A DNA stretch of 64,000 nt from Paenibacillus aquistagni (GTDB lineage: Bacteria > Bacillota > Bacilli > Paenibacillales > Paenibacillaceae), in contig NZ_FXAZ01000005.1 of assembly GCF_900177815.1 (NCBI RefSeq), positions 356,881 through 420,880 of the forward strand, written 5' to 3'. The notes beneath the pieces were generated by a model. The model was not told where the DNA came from and did no database searches. It saw nothing but the letters and a program-made list of their open reading frames with translations. The number at the start of each line of letters is the position of its first letter. The first letter of the stretch is position 1. A program made the position numbers and the translations under genes. Shown here in pieces: positions 8,657-17,363 of this stretch.

Positions 8657-10405
8657 ATGAAGAATAAGGGGAATTCCACTTTCCGCCGTTTGCTTCCTTA
8701 CATGGGGAAGTACAAATGGTCTTACGGCGGACTAAGCTTGACCATGCTCGCCGATATCGGCTTGAATCTTACTTTTGCCTGGTTCCTGGCTAAAGTACTC
8801 GATGCAGCCGTATCCGCACAAACCGATCAGTGGAGAGAGCTTATTCTCATAGGCATCGGCATTCTAATCCTGATGACCATCACGTATTTCACTGACAGCT
8901 TTCTCAAACATTCAGTGTCAGCAAACATTCGCAACGACCTTCGCCAGACAGCGATGAGCCGAGTCCTTCGTTATCCGTATGCTCATTTTCATTCCAAGCA
9001 TTCTGGCGATCTCATGTCGCGCATGACCAATGATAATCAGACTATCGGCGGTGCCTGCACCTTCTATTTGATGGATTTAATAAAGAACCCGCTGCTAGCC
9101 TTCTGCTCCTTCATCTATTTGTCCATTCTGCACTGGCAGCTTGCCTTGATATGTCTATCAATGGGACCAATCATGCTCGTCATGGGCGCTCTCTTCGGCA
9201 AGATTATTCGTCGAATCAGCCTGCAGATTCAATCACAAAAAGCAGAGTCGACAACGATCCTGCAGGACATTTTGCAATCCTTTATGGTGCTCAAAACATT
9301 CGGCTTAGAGCCCAAGCTATTCCGCCGGTATCAAGAGAAGAGCGATCAGATCGTGTCAAGCGAGGTGAAAGAAGCCAAGATCCACGGTATGGCGAACGGC
9401 TTAAGCGCATTGGTCAACTTCTTAACCTTCATGATCGCGATGCTGATGTCCGGCTATTTCGTTGCCACCGGTTCCCTAGAGATCGGCGCCATGGGTGCCT
9501 TTATCCAGCTGATGAACTTCCTCGTACATCCCTTTACCCAGCTTCCCAACATGTGGGCCAATCTGCAGCAGGCGCTAGGTGGAGCAGACCGTGTATTCGA
9601 AGTCATCGATGGGCCTACTGAATTCAATGACATTAAGGAAGCGCCTGTGGCCGACAAGAAGCCATCTACGATGTCGGTTCAAGATGTGTCATTTGCCTAC
9701 GAGAAGAATGCTGCCCCAATCTTAGAGAAGGTCAGCTTCCAGGCAGAGGCAGGTCAAACCATTGCCGTTGTCGGGCCGAGCGGAGGCGGGAAATCAACAC
9801 TGTTTAAGCTGCTGCTTGGCTTCTACCCTCAATTTCAAGGCAAAATTCAACTTAATGGGGAAGGGCTGGAGGATCAGCCGTTGGAGGAATGGCGCAGTTA
9901 TTTCTCCTATGTACCGCAGGAAACCTATTTATTCAGCGGCTCCATAAAAGACAACTTGCTGGACGGCAATGAGCAGGCCACGGATGCGGAGCTCGAAGAA
10001 GCCCTTAAGCAGGCTAACGCATACGAATTTGTCCAGGCGCTCCCCGAAGGGATTCATACCAATGTCGGGGAAAAAGGAACGCGTCTGTCAGGAGGGCAAA
10101 AGCAGCGTATTGCCATAGCTAGAGCAATCCTTAGAGATGCGCCTATACTGCTCCTAGATGAAGCAACCGCCGCTCTTGACAATGAATCAGAGGTGCTGGT
10201 GCAGCAGGCGCTGACACGACTAATGAAGCAAAGAACCACCCTTGTTATCGCCCATCGTCTGACTACAATCCAGCATGCGGACGTTATTCTCGTGCTTGAG
10301 AGCGGTCATATTGTCGAAAGAGGCACTCATGAGGAGCTGTTGAACAGAAACGGCAAATACGCAGAGCTGTATAATCGAAATGCTGAAGAACTGATTTCTG
10401 CATAA
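8657..10405 (+). CDS. ABC exporter, fused permease and ATPase (BmrA-like multidrug type)
   Basis: A 582-residue half-transporter with about six membrane helices in the first ~310 residues, then an ATPase domain. The ATPase has Walker A 'GPSGGGKST' (about residue 373), signature 'LSGGQKQRIAIARA' (about 477), Walker B 'ILLLDEATAALD' and the switch histidine in 'TLVIAHRLTT'. The size and single-gene organisation fit a homodimeric exporter of the BmrA/LmrA/MsbA class. The start is ATG 8657 with AGGAG upstream; an in-frame ATG at 8636 has no ribosome site. The substrate is unknown. The next gene is a response regulator 122 bases downstream on the same strand, which may or may not share its transcript. 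Confidence 0.9.
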   Translation: MKNKGNSTFRRLLPYMGKYKWSYGGLSLTMLADIGLNLTFAWFLAKVLDAAVSAQTDQWRELILIGIGILILMTITYFTDSFLKHSVSANIRNDLRQTAMSRVLRYPYAHFHSKHSGDLMSRMTNDNQTIGGACTFYLMDLIKNPLLAFCSFIYLSILHWQLALICLSMGPIMLVMGALFGKIIRRISLQIQSQKAESTTILQDILQSFMVLKTFGLEPKLFRRYQEKSDQIVSSEVKEAKIHGMANGLSALVNFLTFMIAMLMSGYFVATGSLEIGAMGAFIQLMNFLVHPFTQLPNMWANLQQALGGADRVFEVIDGPTEFNDIKEAPVADKKPSTMSVQDVSFAYEKNAAPILEKVSFQAEAGQTIAVVGPSGGGKSTLFKLLLGFYPQFQGKIQLNGEGLEDQPLEEWRSYFSYVPQETYLFSGSIKDNLLDGNEQATDAELEEALKQANAYEFVQALPEGIHTNVGEKGTRLSGGQKQRIAIARAILRDAPILLLDEATAALDNESEVLVQQALTRLMKQRTTLVIAHRLTTIQHADVILVLESGHIVERGTHEELLNRNGKYAELYNRNAEELISA

Positions 10406-10527
10406 AAACGTAAAGATTTTACATCCCGTTTACGTACTCTTAATGTGGCGTTGATCATTGGGGTTCATAATGAGGGTAATTGAACCTGCAGTTCCAAAAT
10501 GAGATGAGTTACAGGAGGAACAATGAC

Positions 10528-11244
10528 GTGAGTAAATATAAAGTGTTGGTTGTTGATGATGAGCCGTCAATCTCAACGTTGATCGAATACAATCTGAAGC
10601 TGTTTGGCTTTGATGTGCTGTGTGTCTATGATGGCGATGCGGTATTTGATGTGCTAACGACATTCCGTCCAGATCTCATCGTATTGGATTGGATGCTGCC
10701 GAAGCAGGATGGCATTGAAGTGTGCCGGAAGCTGCGCGAGCAGCAGAACATGGTCCCTGTCATTATGCTGACCGCCATGCAGGATGTGCATGATCGCATC
10801 ACAGGGCTCGACAACGGTGCCGATGATTATATGACCAAGCCGTTCAGCCCGCAGGAGCTGATTTCCCGCATCCAAGCAGTCATGCGCCGAGCACGCTCTC
10901 TTCCGAGCGCATCCGAAGATCAGCTATATGAGATCGGGCCCCTGCAAGTATCCGCAGATCAGCGAGAGGTCACGCTTGACGGACGCATCATTGAGCTGAC
11001 GCCTAAAGAATTTGAGCTTCTGCTGTTCTTATGCCGGCATCGCGGCAAAGTTCTAAGCCGTCAGCAGCTCCTTCATGGCGTATGGGACTACCATTTCCTC
11101 GGTGATACCCGAATTGTAGATGTGCACATCAGCCACCTTCGCGATAAGCTTGAGAAGAATGCACGCAGTCCGGAATATATTCGTACTATTCGCAATGTCG
11201 GCTACAAACTAACAGAACCTGCGTCAAAGAGCAATCTGGCTTAA
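10528..11244 (+). CDS. OmpR/PhoB-family response regulator, no kinase nearby
   Basis: A 238-residue two-domain regulator. The receiver domain (residues 1-120) has acidic pocket 'VVDDEP', phospho-acceptor Asp in 'LIVLDWMLPKQDG' and conserved Lys in 'DDYMTKPFSPQELISRI'. A winged-helix DNA-binding domain follows ('LTPKEFELLLFLCRHRGKVLSRQQLL' to 'RTIRNVGYKL'). The start is GTG 10528, 9 bases after AGGAGG and in line with the family N-terminus 'VSKYKVLVVDDE'. The gene ends in a terminator and no histidine kinase is adjacent. It is either an orphan regulator or paired with a kinase elsewhere. Confidence 0.9.
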   Translation: MSKYKVLVVDDEPSISTLIEYNLKLFGFDVLCVYDGDAVFDVLTTFRPDLIVLDWMLPKQDGIEVCRKLREQQNMVPVIMLTAMQDVHDRITGLDNGADDYMTKPFSPQELISRIQAVMRRARSLPSASEDQLYEIGPLQVSADQREVTLDGRIIELTPKEFELLLFLCRHRGKVLSRQQLLHGVWDYHFLGDTRIVDVHISHLRDKLEKNARSPEYIRTIRNVGYKLTEPASKSNLA

Positions 11245-11272
11245 TCCTATCCCTCATTTTCGTGAGTATACC

Positions 11273-11310
11273 CTCCCCTGCTGATATCCCGAGTCGGCAG
11301 GGGAGATTTT
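11273..11310. terminator. terminator between convergent response regulator genes
   Basis: CTCCCCTGC at 11273-11281 pairs with GCAGGGGAG at 11297-11305, followed by ATTTTATT. It ends the PhoB-type gene on the plus strand and lies at the 3' end of the YesN-type gene on the minus strand. Confidence 0.8.
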
Positions 11311-12142
11311 ATTGGCCCCTTCTAAACTGCTGCCTATATTCGAGAGGAGACTTTCCCGTATTCAGCTTGAATACTCGGCTAAAATAGTATTGACTGCTGT
11401 ACCCTATCTTACGTGCAACATCTGACATTCTCATGGAGGCAAAGGGAGACGACAGCAGCTCCTTCGCTTTCTTCATCCTCAACTCAGTCACATACTCATT
11501 GAAGGAGCAGCCTATCTCCTGCTTCATTCGCGTAGACAAATAGCTTTTGTTGAGATGGAAGAGCTGGGCTACCTGCTGCAAGCTGAGTTCTTTGTCTGTA
11601 TAATGCGCTTCAATATAAGCTTGCACCTCCAGCACATATCCTGATGATTGCGGATCATTCCCGTCTCCATCAGCCATCAGCAAGTCCTGACATTGCTCTT
11701 GTTTCAATTGCATAAGATCATCTCGGTTCTTTTTCAAGTCTGCTTGCAGTTCTGCATCCAGCTTTTTCAGCAATGCGTACAGGTCACTCTTGGGTACAGG
11801 CTTCAACAGATAATCAAAAACTTTAAGCTGCAGCGCTTGCCTTACATATTCGAAATGATCATACCCGCTGATAACGACTGATATGCACGTAGAATCATGG
11901 AGTTGAATGCTGCGTATCATATCTAAGCCATTCATATCCGGCATATTAATATCGACAAACACCACGTCAGGGCAGCATTCCTCAATCTGCCGTACAGCCT
12001 CTGCCGCTGTCTCTGCTTCCCCCACAACAGCAAATGGAAGCTTTGAAGCCTCAATATACCCTTTTAAGCCCCGCCGAATGACCTCTTCGTCATCAATAAG
12101 CAGCACGCGCCAAAGGGCTAATTTATTCTCAGGCTCATTCAT
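11309..12142 (-). CDS. YesN-type response regulator (receiver plus AraC DNA-binding domain)
   Basis: A 277-residue regulator. The receiver domain (about 12-130) has 'LLIDDEEVIRRGL', acceptor Asp in 'PDVVFVDINMPDMNG' and 'YLLKPVPKSDLYALL'. An AraC-type double helix-turn-helix follows (about 178-277), with 'LSLQQVAQLFHLNKSYLSTRMKQEIG' and 'VARKIGYSSQYYFSRVFKLNTGKSPLEYRQ'. It overlaps the upstream kinase gene by 8 bases, so the two are translationally coupled and form one two-component system. YesMN-like systems mostly control carbohydrate or carboxylate uptake and use. Here the neighbour in the same direction is a flavin reductase, a plausible target, though that is inference from position. Confidence 0.92.
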   Translation of the reverse strand: MNEPENKLALWRVLLIDDEEVIRRGLKGYIEASKLPFAVVGEAETAAEAVRQIEECCPDVVFVDINMPDMNGLDMIRSIQLHDSTCISVVISGYDHFEYVRQALQLKVFDYLLKPVPKSDLYALLKKLDAELQADLKKNRDDLMQLKQEQCQDLLMADGDGNDPQSSGYVLEVQAYIEAHYTDKELSLQQVAQLFHLNKSYLSTRMKQEIGCSFNEYVTELRMKKAKELLSSPFASMRMSDVARKIGYSSQYYFSRVFKLNTGKSPLEYRQQFRRGQ

Positions 12143-13775
12143 CTGGAATCATCTCCCCTCCTGAAAATGGAATGCGAACAATGGAAGAAGTCCATCCCTG
12201 TTCAACCTGCAGCTGCAACCCATAGGATTTGCCATAAGCAATCTGAATCCGCCGATTGACATTGTAAAGGCCAAAGCCTATTCCCGCTTCCCTTCTATGA
12301 CTCGAACGAAGCGCCTCATTGAGCGCATTCATCCTGCCAGGCTCCAAGGGATGTCCATTATTTCCTACATAAATTAGCACTTCACTCTCGGTTCGTTCAA
12401 TCCATATTGCAATCTCGCATAACTTTCCGCCTGCACGCTTGATGCCATGATAGATCGCATTCTCTACAAGTGGCTGAAGTGTAAATCGGGGCACTCGCTC
12501 CTCCAATAGCTCGTCTTCATATTCAATGCGTACATCAGCAATTTGCGGATATCGCACACGCTGAATAATAAGATAGTTCTCAACATGCAGCAGCTCCTGA
12601 TGCAAAGGCACAAAGTCATCCCCATCTCCTAGACCCAGTCGCAAATACGCTGCCAATGCCTCCACCAGCTCGACCACTTCATCCGCCCCATAATCAGCCG
12701 CTGTCCATTGAATGGTATCCAGTGTGTTATAGATAAAATGAGGCTTTAGCTGTTCATGAAGCAGCCTCAGCTCCATGCTTCGCTTCTCCTGCTCCGTGGA
12801 GTACAGCTTCGTTAGCATGTCATTAAAGCTTTGTCCGAGCGTACCGATCTCATCCCCGCGAGTATCAAGAGTGGAGCGAATCATTCGATCACCTTCACCA
12901 GCTTTTATCATATCCTGCTTGAGCCACTGGATCGGCTTAACAATAGACGAAGACAAGACCATAAGCATAACGATAAGCACAGAACCAACCACCATGCTGA
13001 TGATGGCGATGCTCTTCAGCATGCTCGTCATGCCTACATAGAGCTGAGTACGTTCTACATCCAAGGACAGCACCCAGTCCGCTGTATCTTGGATGGAGGC
13101 TGTGAACAGCTCACGATCTTGATATTCCTTATCAAGGCCAAGTTCTCCATCCATGAAGAAGCCGTCCTGCAGCCCGTCCAACAATTGCCCCTTCCCGTCA
13201 TACAACTGGATCGCATTCGCCATCTGTTGAAGTTGAGAGATCGGTACTGCTGCTGATAAATACTTCATGAAGGGATCATCTGCGGCAGACTGCAAAGGAT
13301 AGAGCATCACAACAATCTCTTCTTGGTTGGAGCCAGAGCAAATGAAATTACTGACAACAAAAGGCCGCACATCTTGAACCATGCGCTGATAATACGGACG
13401 ATGGGTTACCGAGAAGATGTGACCAGAAGTGGAATGCAGCCTCCCCTTGTCATCAATGATGCCAAAAGACTCATAGATGGAATCCTTATGATAACGATAC
13501 CTATCTAGCATCGAAAGGGTCTCCTCAAGCGACATCTGTTCATGGATGATCAGATAAGCAAGAGCATCGAGCTCTCCTTTTCGCTGCTGCAGCCAAGAAG
13601 AGATCTCGCCAGCACGAGCATCAACAATCTGTTGGGTTAGGTTGCGATTAAAGGGAACGGTCTTTGCAGCCGTCTCCCGAATGAGATATGCCGATATGGA
13701 GACTAGCAATAAGATGAAGCAGGCACCGACTGTGATTGTAATTCGCTGCTGAATTGTCATTGACCATTTTTTCAA
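12135..13775 (-). CDS. YesM-type sensor histidine kinase with extracellular sensor domain
   Basis: A 546-residue membrane kinase with a transmembrane helix at about 14-32, a ~230-residue extracellular region of dCache type, a second helix at about 265-288 and HAMP. The His_kinase region has 'LHEQLKPHFIYNTLDTIQW' (phospho-acceptor His in the YesM/LytS form), followed by an ATPase with 'LVENAIYHGIKRAGG' and 'GIGFGLYNVNRRIQIAYG'. It is transcribed with the AraC-type regulator, whose start lies inside its 3' end. The ligand is unknown; dCache domains usually bind small organic acids, amino acids or amines. It lies 147 bases downstream of the flavoprotein gene, with a hairpin between. Confidence 0.92.
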   Translation of the reverse strand: MKKWSMTIQQRITITVGACFILLLVSISAYLIRETAAKTVPFNRNLTQQIVDARAGEISSWLQQRKGELDALAYLIIHEQMSLEETLSMLDRYRYHKDSIYESFGIIDDKGRLHSTSGHIFSVTHRPYYQRMVQDVRPFVVSNFICSGSNQEEIVVMLYPLQSAADDPFMKYLSAAVPISQLQQMANAIQLYDGKGQLLDGLQDGFFMDGELGLDKEYQDRELFTASIQDTADWVLSLDVERTQLYVGMTSMLKSIAIISMVVGSVLIVMLMVLSSSIVKPIQWLKQDMIKAGEGDRMIRSTLDTRGDEIGTLGQSFNDMLTKLYSTEQEKRSMELRLLHEQLKPHFIYNTLDTIQWTAADYGADEVVELVEALAAYLRLGLGDGDDFVPLHQELLHVENYLIIQRVRYPQIADVRIEYEDELLEERVPRFTLQPLVENAIYHGIKRAGGKLCEIAIWIERTESEVLIYVGNNGHPLEPGRMNALNEALRSSHRREAGIGFGLYNVNRRIQIAYGKSYGLQLQVEQGWTSSIVRIPFSGGEMIPDE

Positions 13776-13825
13776 GGAAATAAATCTCCTTTAGTGTTTT
13801 GGATGAGAGACGCGGCATGCACAAA

Positions 13826-13866
13826 GAGCTATGCATCACGTCTTTACCGTACGCTATGCATAGCTC
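13826..13866 (-). terminator. hairpin between flavoprotein gene and kinase gene
   Basis: GAGCTATGCAT at 13826-13836 and ATGCATAGCTC at 13856-13866 form a perfect 11-bp stem. On the minus strand it is followed only by TTTGTG, a weak T-run. It may be a leaky terminator letting part of the flavoprotein transcript continue into the two-component genes, or a mRNA-processing element. Confidence 0.45.
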
Positions 13867-13922
13867 CCTTCAAAACCTATTTTGTCACAAAGACGCGTTA
13901 CAATTTTTCCTAGTTAAAAAGC

Positions 13923-15758
13923 TTACTTCGCCGCGTTCTTGCCTGCTACACGCCCGAATACAATGACATCCGTTACCGCATTGCCGCCAAGACGATTCGT
14001 TCCATGGATGCCACCTGTCACTTCGCCAGCTGCAAATAATCCTTCGATGACTTGTCCATCCGCCGCCAAGACCTGAGCTTCCGTATTGATCTTAAGACCG
14101 CCCATCGTATGATGAACCGAAGGCACTACTTTTTGAATGTAAAATGGTGCTTTTTCAATGGTGCGCAGAGTACCGCGACGATTGAAATCTGAATCCTTGC
14201 CTGCACGCACATCCTCGTTGTATTTCGTTAGCGCTGCTTTCATCGCATCTGTCTCGATATTGAAATGCTTGGCCAATTCTTCGATCGAATCCGCTTGATA
14301 AAACACGCCGTCCTTCACCATGGATTCCAGCTCTTGCTTGTGAACTTCTGTCATATGGCCCACTTCTTCAACCTCTTGACCCCAGATCAAGTAGGCATAG
14401 CTGCCGGATTGATTCATGATACCGCGAGAGATCACATCCCTGCGCTCCATCTCTTCTACAAAACGCTTGCCCTCTTGATTCAAGAGCACCGCTCCATCAA
14501 AACGGGAATTGGCCACATAAGAGATAATACCCGTCTCCGGATTGCATGTCGGATAGGTCTGAATATAATTCATTTGCAGCGTTTCCGCTCCGATGCTCTC
14601 AGCCATTACAATTCCATCTCCCGTTGTTCCCGGGACATCTGTTGTCATATAGGATTCATCGTACTCAGGGTTGTACTTCTTTCTCATCTCTACATTGGAG
14701 CCGAAGCCTCCCGTTGCCACGATAACCCCTTTATTCGCATGGAATGTGAGCTCTTGTCCTGCGGCATTGCTTGCCTTTACACCAACAACCTTGTTGGATT
14801 CATCTGTTATCAATTCATTGGCTCTAGTCTCCATCTTAAATACCACTCCGAGTTCTTCTGCCTTCGCTTGGAGCTTTTGTATCAAGTCGGTGCCGTGATT
14901 ATCCTTAGCTATTAACGCACGAGGCACAGAATGTCCGCCAAATTGCTGCAAACGGTCCTTCATGAACTCTACTTTGATGTCATTAATAAGCCAATTCGCT
15001 GTTGGCAAAGCATTGTTCGCCATAATGGAGACCAGCTCTTTGTTGTTTTCATTGTCGCCGCCCTTAAGCGTGTCCTCGATAAACAATTCAACAGAATCTT
15101 TCACCTGATTCTGCTCTTGCTGTTTAGTACCTGGCACATTCAATCCTCCGCCAGAAACAAGCGTATTACCGCCCACACTCGACATTTTTTCCAGCAAGAC
15201 AACATTAGCTCCAGACTGACGCGCTTCTACAGCTGCCGTGAGACCTGCTCCGCCGCCGCCAATAACAACCACATCATAGGTTTGTTCGGTTTCCTTCTCT
15301 TTAACCGAATGATTCACCTTTGGATCCTTGGCAAACAACGCTTCGGTGCCTCCAGCTTGAACCAGCGCTGATTTGATGGCTTTAATGACAGCTTCACTCG
15401 TCATCGTCGCACCGCTTACAACATCCACATTCACGCTCTTCTCATTCGACACGGCGGTTACAATGCGATTGATCGCTTCGTCGCTTAACAATTCAGACTC
15501 TTTATGGTCAATGACCTCAACCTTAGCAATGTCCCCATTTGCAACACTTACTCGAACGACGATATCTCCGCCTTTACCCGGTTCACGCCCTTCATATACA
15601 CCATCCTTGTATTTCCCTGTGCCAGCTGCTTGCTCAGCTGCTGCATGTTCAGACTTCTCAGATTCAGCGGTGTTCTTGCCTCCCGAGCATCCTGCTGCAA
15701 TCGTAAATACCATGATCAGTGTTAATAAGCTGATCCAGATCCGTTTGTGCTTATTCAT
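13923..15758 (-). CDS. lipoprotein flavocytochrome-c-like reductase (FMN-binding plus FAD domains)
   Basis: A 611-residue exported flavoprotein of the fumarate/urocanate reductase group. An N-terminal signal ends in a lipobox ('FTIAAGC', Cys about 24). An FMN-binding domain (about 50-135) carries 'VVSGATMTSEAV', whose Thr is the site of covalent FMN attachment by ApbE-type transferases. The FAD domain has 'YDVVVIGGGGAGLTAAVEARQSGANVVLLE' and ends 'GGIHGTNRLGGNAVTDVIVFGRVAGK'. There is no haem-binding CxxCH, so electrons must come from a membrane donor. Such enzymes reduce a double bond (fumarate, urocanate, cinnamates) as terminal acceptor; the substrate is not decidable here. The start at 15758 is chosen because AGGGGAT is correctly spaced for it and too close to the ATG 9 bases upstream. 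Confidence 0.9.
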   Translation of the reverse strand: MNKHKRIWISLLTLIMVFTIAAGCSGGKNTAESEKSEHAAAEQAAGTGKYKDGVYEGREPGKGGDIVVRVSVANGDIAKVEVIDHKESELLSDEAINRIVTAVSNEKSVNVDVVSGATMTSEAVIKAIKSALVQAGGTEALFAKDPKVNHSVKEKETEQTYDVVVIGGGGAGLTAAVEARQSGANVVLLEKMSSVGGNTLVSGGGLNVPGTKQQEQNQVKDSVELFIEDTLKGGDNENNKELVSIMANNALPTANWLINDIKVEFMKDRLQQFGGHSVPRALIAKDNHGTDLIQKLQAKAEELGVVFKMETRANELITDESNKVVGVKASNAAGQELTFHANKGVIVATGGFGSNVEMRKKYNPEYDESYMTTDVPGTTGDGIVMAESIGAETLQMNYIQTYPTCNPETGIISYVANSRFDGAVLLNQEGKRFVEEMERRDVISRGIMNQSGSYAYLIWGQEVEEVGHMTEVHKQELESMVKDGVFYQADSIEELAKHFNIETDAMKAALTKYNEDVRAGKDSDFNRRGTLRTIEKAPFYIQKVVPSVHHTMGGLKINTEAQVLAADGQVIEGLFAAGEVTGGIHGTNRLGGNAVTDVIVFGRVAGKNAAK

Positions 15759-15885
15759 GCTTTTCATCCCCTAGATTATTATGTGAAATAAATAACAATC
15801 TTTATTATAGAGATCAACGTTGTGCTTGTATTTGCACAGAAGCTATATTTTTTGTCTGAAAGCAAGACGTTTCTTATGCATATCT

Positions 15886-15918
15886 GCAAAAAACCGACCT
15901 CCTGCTGGAGATCGGTTT
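15886..15918 (-). terminator. terminator after serC
   Basis: On the minus strand AAACCGAT (15918-15911) pairs with the GTCGGTTT arm and is followed by six T residues (plus-strand A-run 15888-15893). It lies 50 bases beyond the serC stop codon. Confidence 0.8.
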
Positions 15919-15968
15919 GCTTCCTATCTTTGTTTATATCCTTTTATCAAAAAGCCCCGTCATGCTGC

Positions 15969-17063
15969 TTAACTGTTTTGCTGCTGGAACTGCTTCATGA
16001 ATTGAACAAGCGCTTCACAACTGCTCTTAGGAACAGCATTGTAGATCGATGCTCTTAATCCGCCTACGCTGCGGTGCCCCTTCAAACCAACAAAGCCTTC
16101 TTGCTCAGCTTGCTTAATGAAGGACTTCTCTAAGTCCTCGGAAGTAAGTCTGAACGTAACATTCATGCGTGAGCGGTTCTCAGGCACGGCGACACCGCGG
16201 TAGAAGCCTTGACTGCTATCAATCGCATCATAGATCAAGTTCGCTTTCTCTTCATTGTGCTCTTGAACAGCCTGGAGGCCTCCCTGCTCCTTCAGCCAAT
16301 GCAGAACTTGATTCACCATATAAATAGAGAAGGATGGCGGCGTGTTGTACAAGGAATTGTTCTTCTGATGAATGTCATATCTTAGCATTGTTGGAATGGT
16401 GTTCGGGCTGGCTGCAAGCAGCTCCTCCTTCGCGATGACTACAGTAACGCCAGATGGACCCAAGTTCTTCTGCGCACCTGCATAGATCATGCCGAATTGG
16501 GAAATATCCAGTGGGCGGCTCAGAATATCGCTTGACATATCCACGATTAGCGGCACGTCGCCGGTATTCGGGAAGGCTTGGAATTGTGTACCCTCAATCG
16601 TTTCATTGGAGGTAAGATGCACATAAGCTGCCTCAGCCGGAACTTGAATGTCTTCCAAAGAAGGCATACGTGTGTAATGTTCAGCCTCAGATGAAGCAAT
16701 GACAGCCGTCTCGCCAATCAATTGTGCTTCTTTAATGGCCTTCTTCGCCCAGCTCCCTGTATCAACATAAGCTGCAACCTTGCCTGGCTGGAGCAAATTC
16801 ATAGGTATCATGGCAAACTGAGAGCTCGCTCCACCTTGCAGGAACAGCACGTCATAACCTGCTGGCACATTGAACAATTCTTTTAGAAGCTCCTTCGCCT
16901 CCTGGTGTACCGCCTCATATACGCCGCCACGATGCGACATTTCCATAATAGACATACCATTGCCGCGAAAATCAACGAATTCAGCCTGTGCACGCTCTAA
17001 TACTGCCAGTGGCAATGCTGCAGGTCCCGCATTAAAATTGAATGCTCGTTTCCCTTGTTCCAT
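15969..17063 (-). CDS. serC: phosphoserine aminotransferase
   Basis: A 364-residue class V aminotransferase that makes 3-phosphoserine from 3-phosphohydroxypyruvate and glutamate in serine biosynthesis; related enzymes also serve pyridoxine synthesis. Motifs: 'FNFNAGPAALPLAVLERAQ' at the N-terminus, 'HRGGVYEAVH', the PLP lysine in 'GMIYAGAQKNLGPSGVTVVI', and 'GLKGHRSVGGLRASIYNAVP' at the C-terminus. The length is typical. The ATG at 17063 is used because it starts the family N-terminus and follows an AGGTAGGG site; open frame further upstream is not conserved-looking. A promoter and terminator flank it, so it is probably monocistronic. Confidence 0.96.
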   Translation of the reverse strand: MEQGKRAFNFNAGPAALPLAVLERAQAEFVDFRGNGMSIMEMSHRGGVYEAVHQEAKELLKELFNVPAGYDVLFLQGGASSQFAMIPMNLLQPGKVAAYVDTGSWAKKAIKEAQLIGETAVIASSEAEHYTRMPSLEDIQVPAEAAYVHLTSNETIEGTQFQAFPNTGDVPLIVDMSSDILSRPLDISQFGMIYAGAQKNLGPSGVTVVIAKEELLAASPNTIPTMLRYDIHQKNNSLYNTPPSFSIYMVNQVLHWLKEQGGLQAVQEHNEEKANLIYDAIDSSQGFYRGVAVPENRSRMNVTFRLTSEDLEKSFIKQAEQEGFVGLKGHRSVGGLRASIYNAVPKSSCEALVQFMKQFQQQNS

Positions 17064-17109
17064 TCCCTCATCCCTACCTTCTCGATCTTTGTATAAAATG
17101 ATTATTGCC

Positions 17110-17138
17110 ATAATAGCAGTAATTTCGTAATCCTTCAA
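17110..17138 (-). promoter_or_regulatory. sigma-A-type promoter of serC
   Basis: On the minus strand, TTGAAG (-35, 17138-17133) and TATTAT (-10, 17115-17110) are separated by exactly 17 bases. The predicted transcript would have a leader of about 40 bases before the serC ATG. Confidence 0.5.
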
Positions 17139-17290
17139 CACGTTAAAACGAAAATAAAATCCATAATCCACATTTTCGTTCGGATATGACACATTTTAAT
17201 GTGCAGACACTTTGTTTCGTCCTCGTCCAAAGGACAATTTCCGAATATAACCACTTACACGTTATATATTTAGTATGATGATGTATCCCT

Positions 17291-17341
17291 TAAAAAGAAA
17301 GAGGCCTTCTCCAAGATTACAAGATCTTAAGAGAGGGCCTC
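17291..17341 (-). terminator. terminator after the glutamine synthetase gene
   Basis: GAGGCC (17341-17336 on the minus strand) pairs with GGCCTC (17306-17301), with an inner AAGAT/ATCTT stem in the loop, followed by TTTCTTTTT. Confidence 0.75.
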
Positions 17342-17363
17342 CCTGCAGTATGGCTATAATCAA

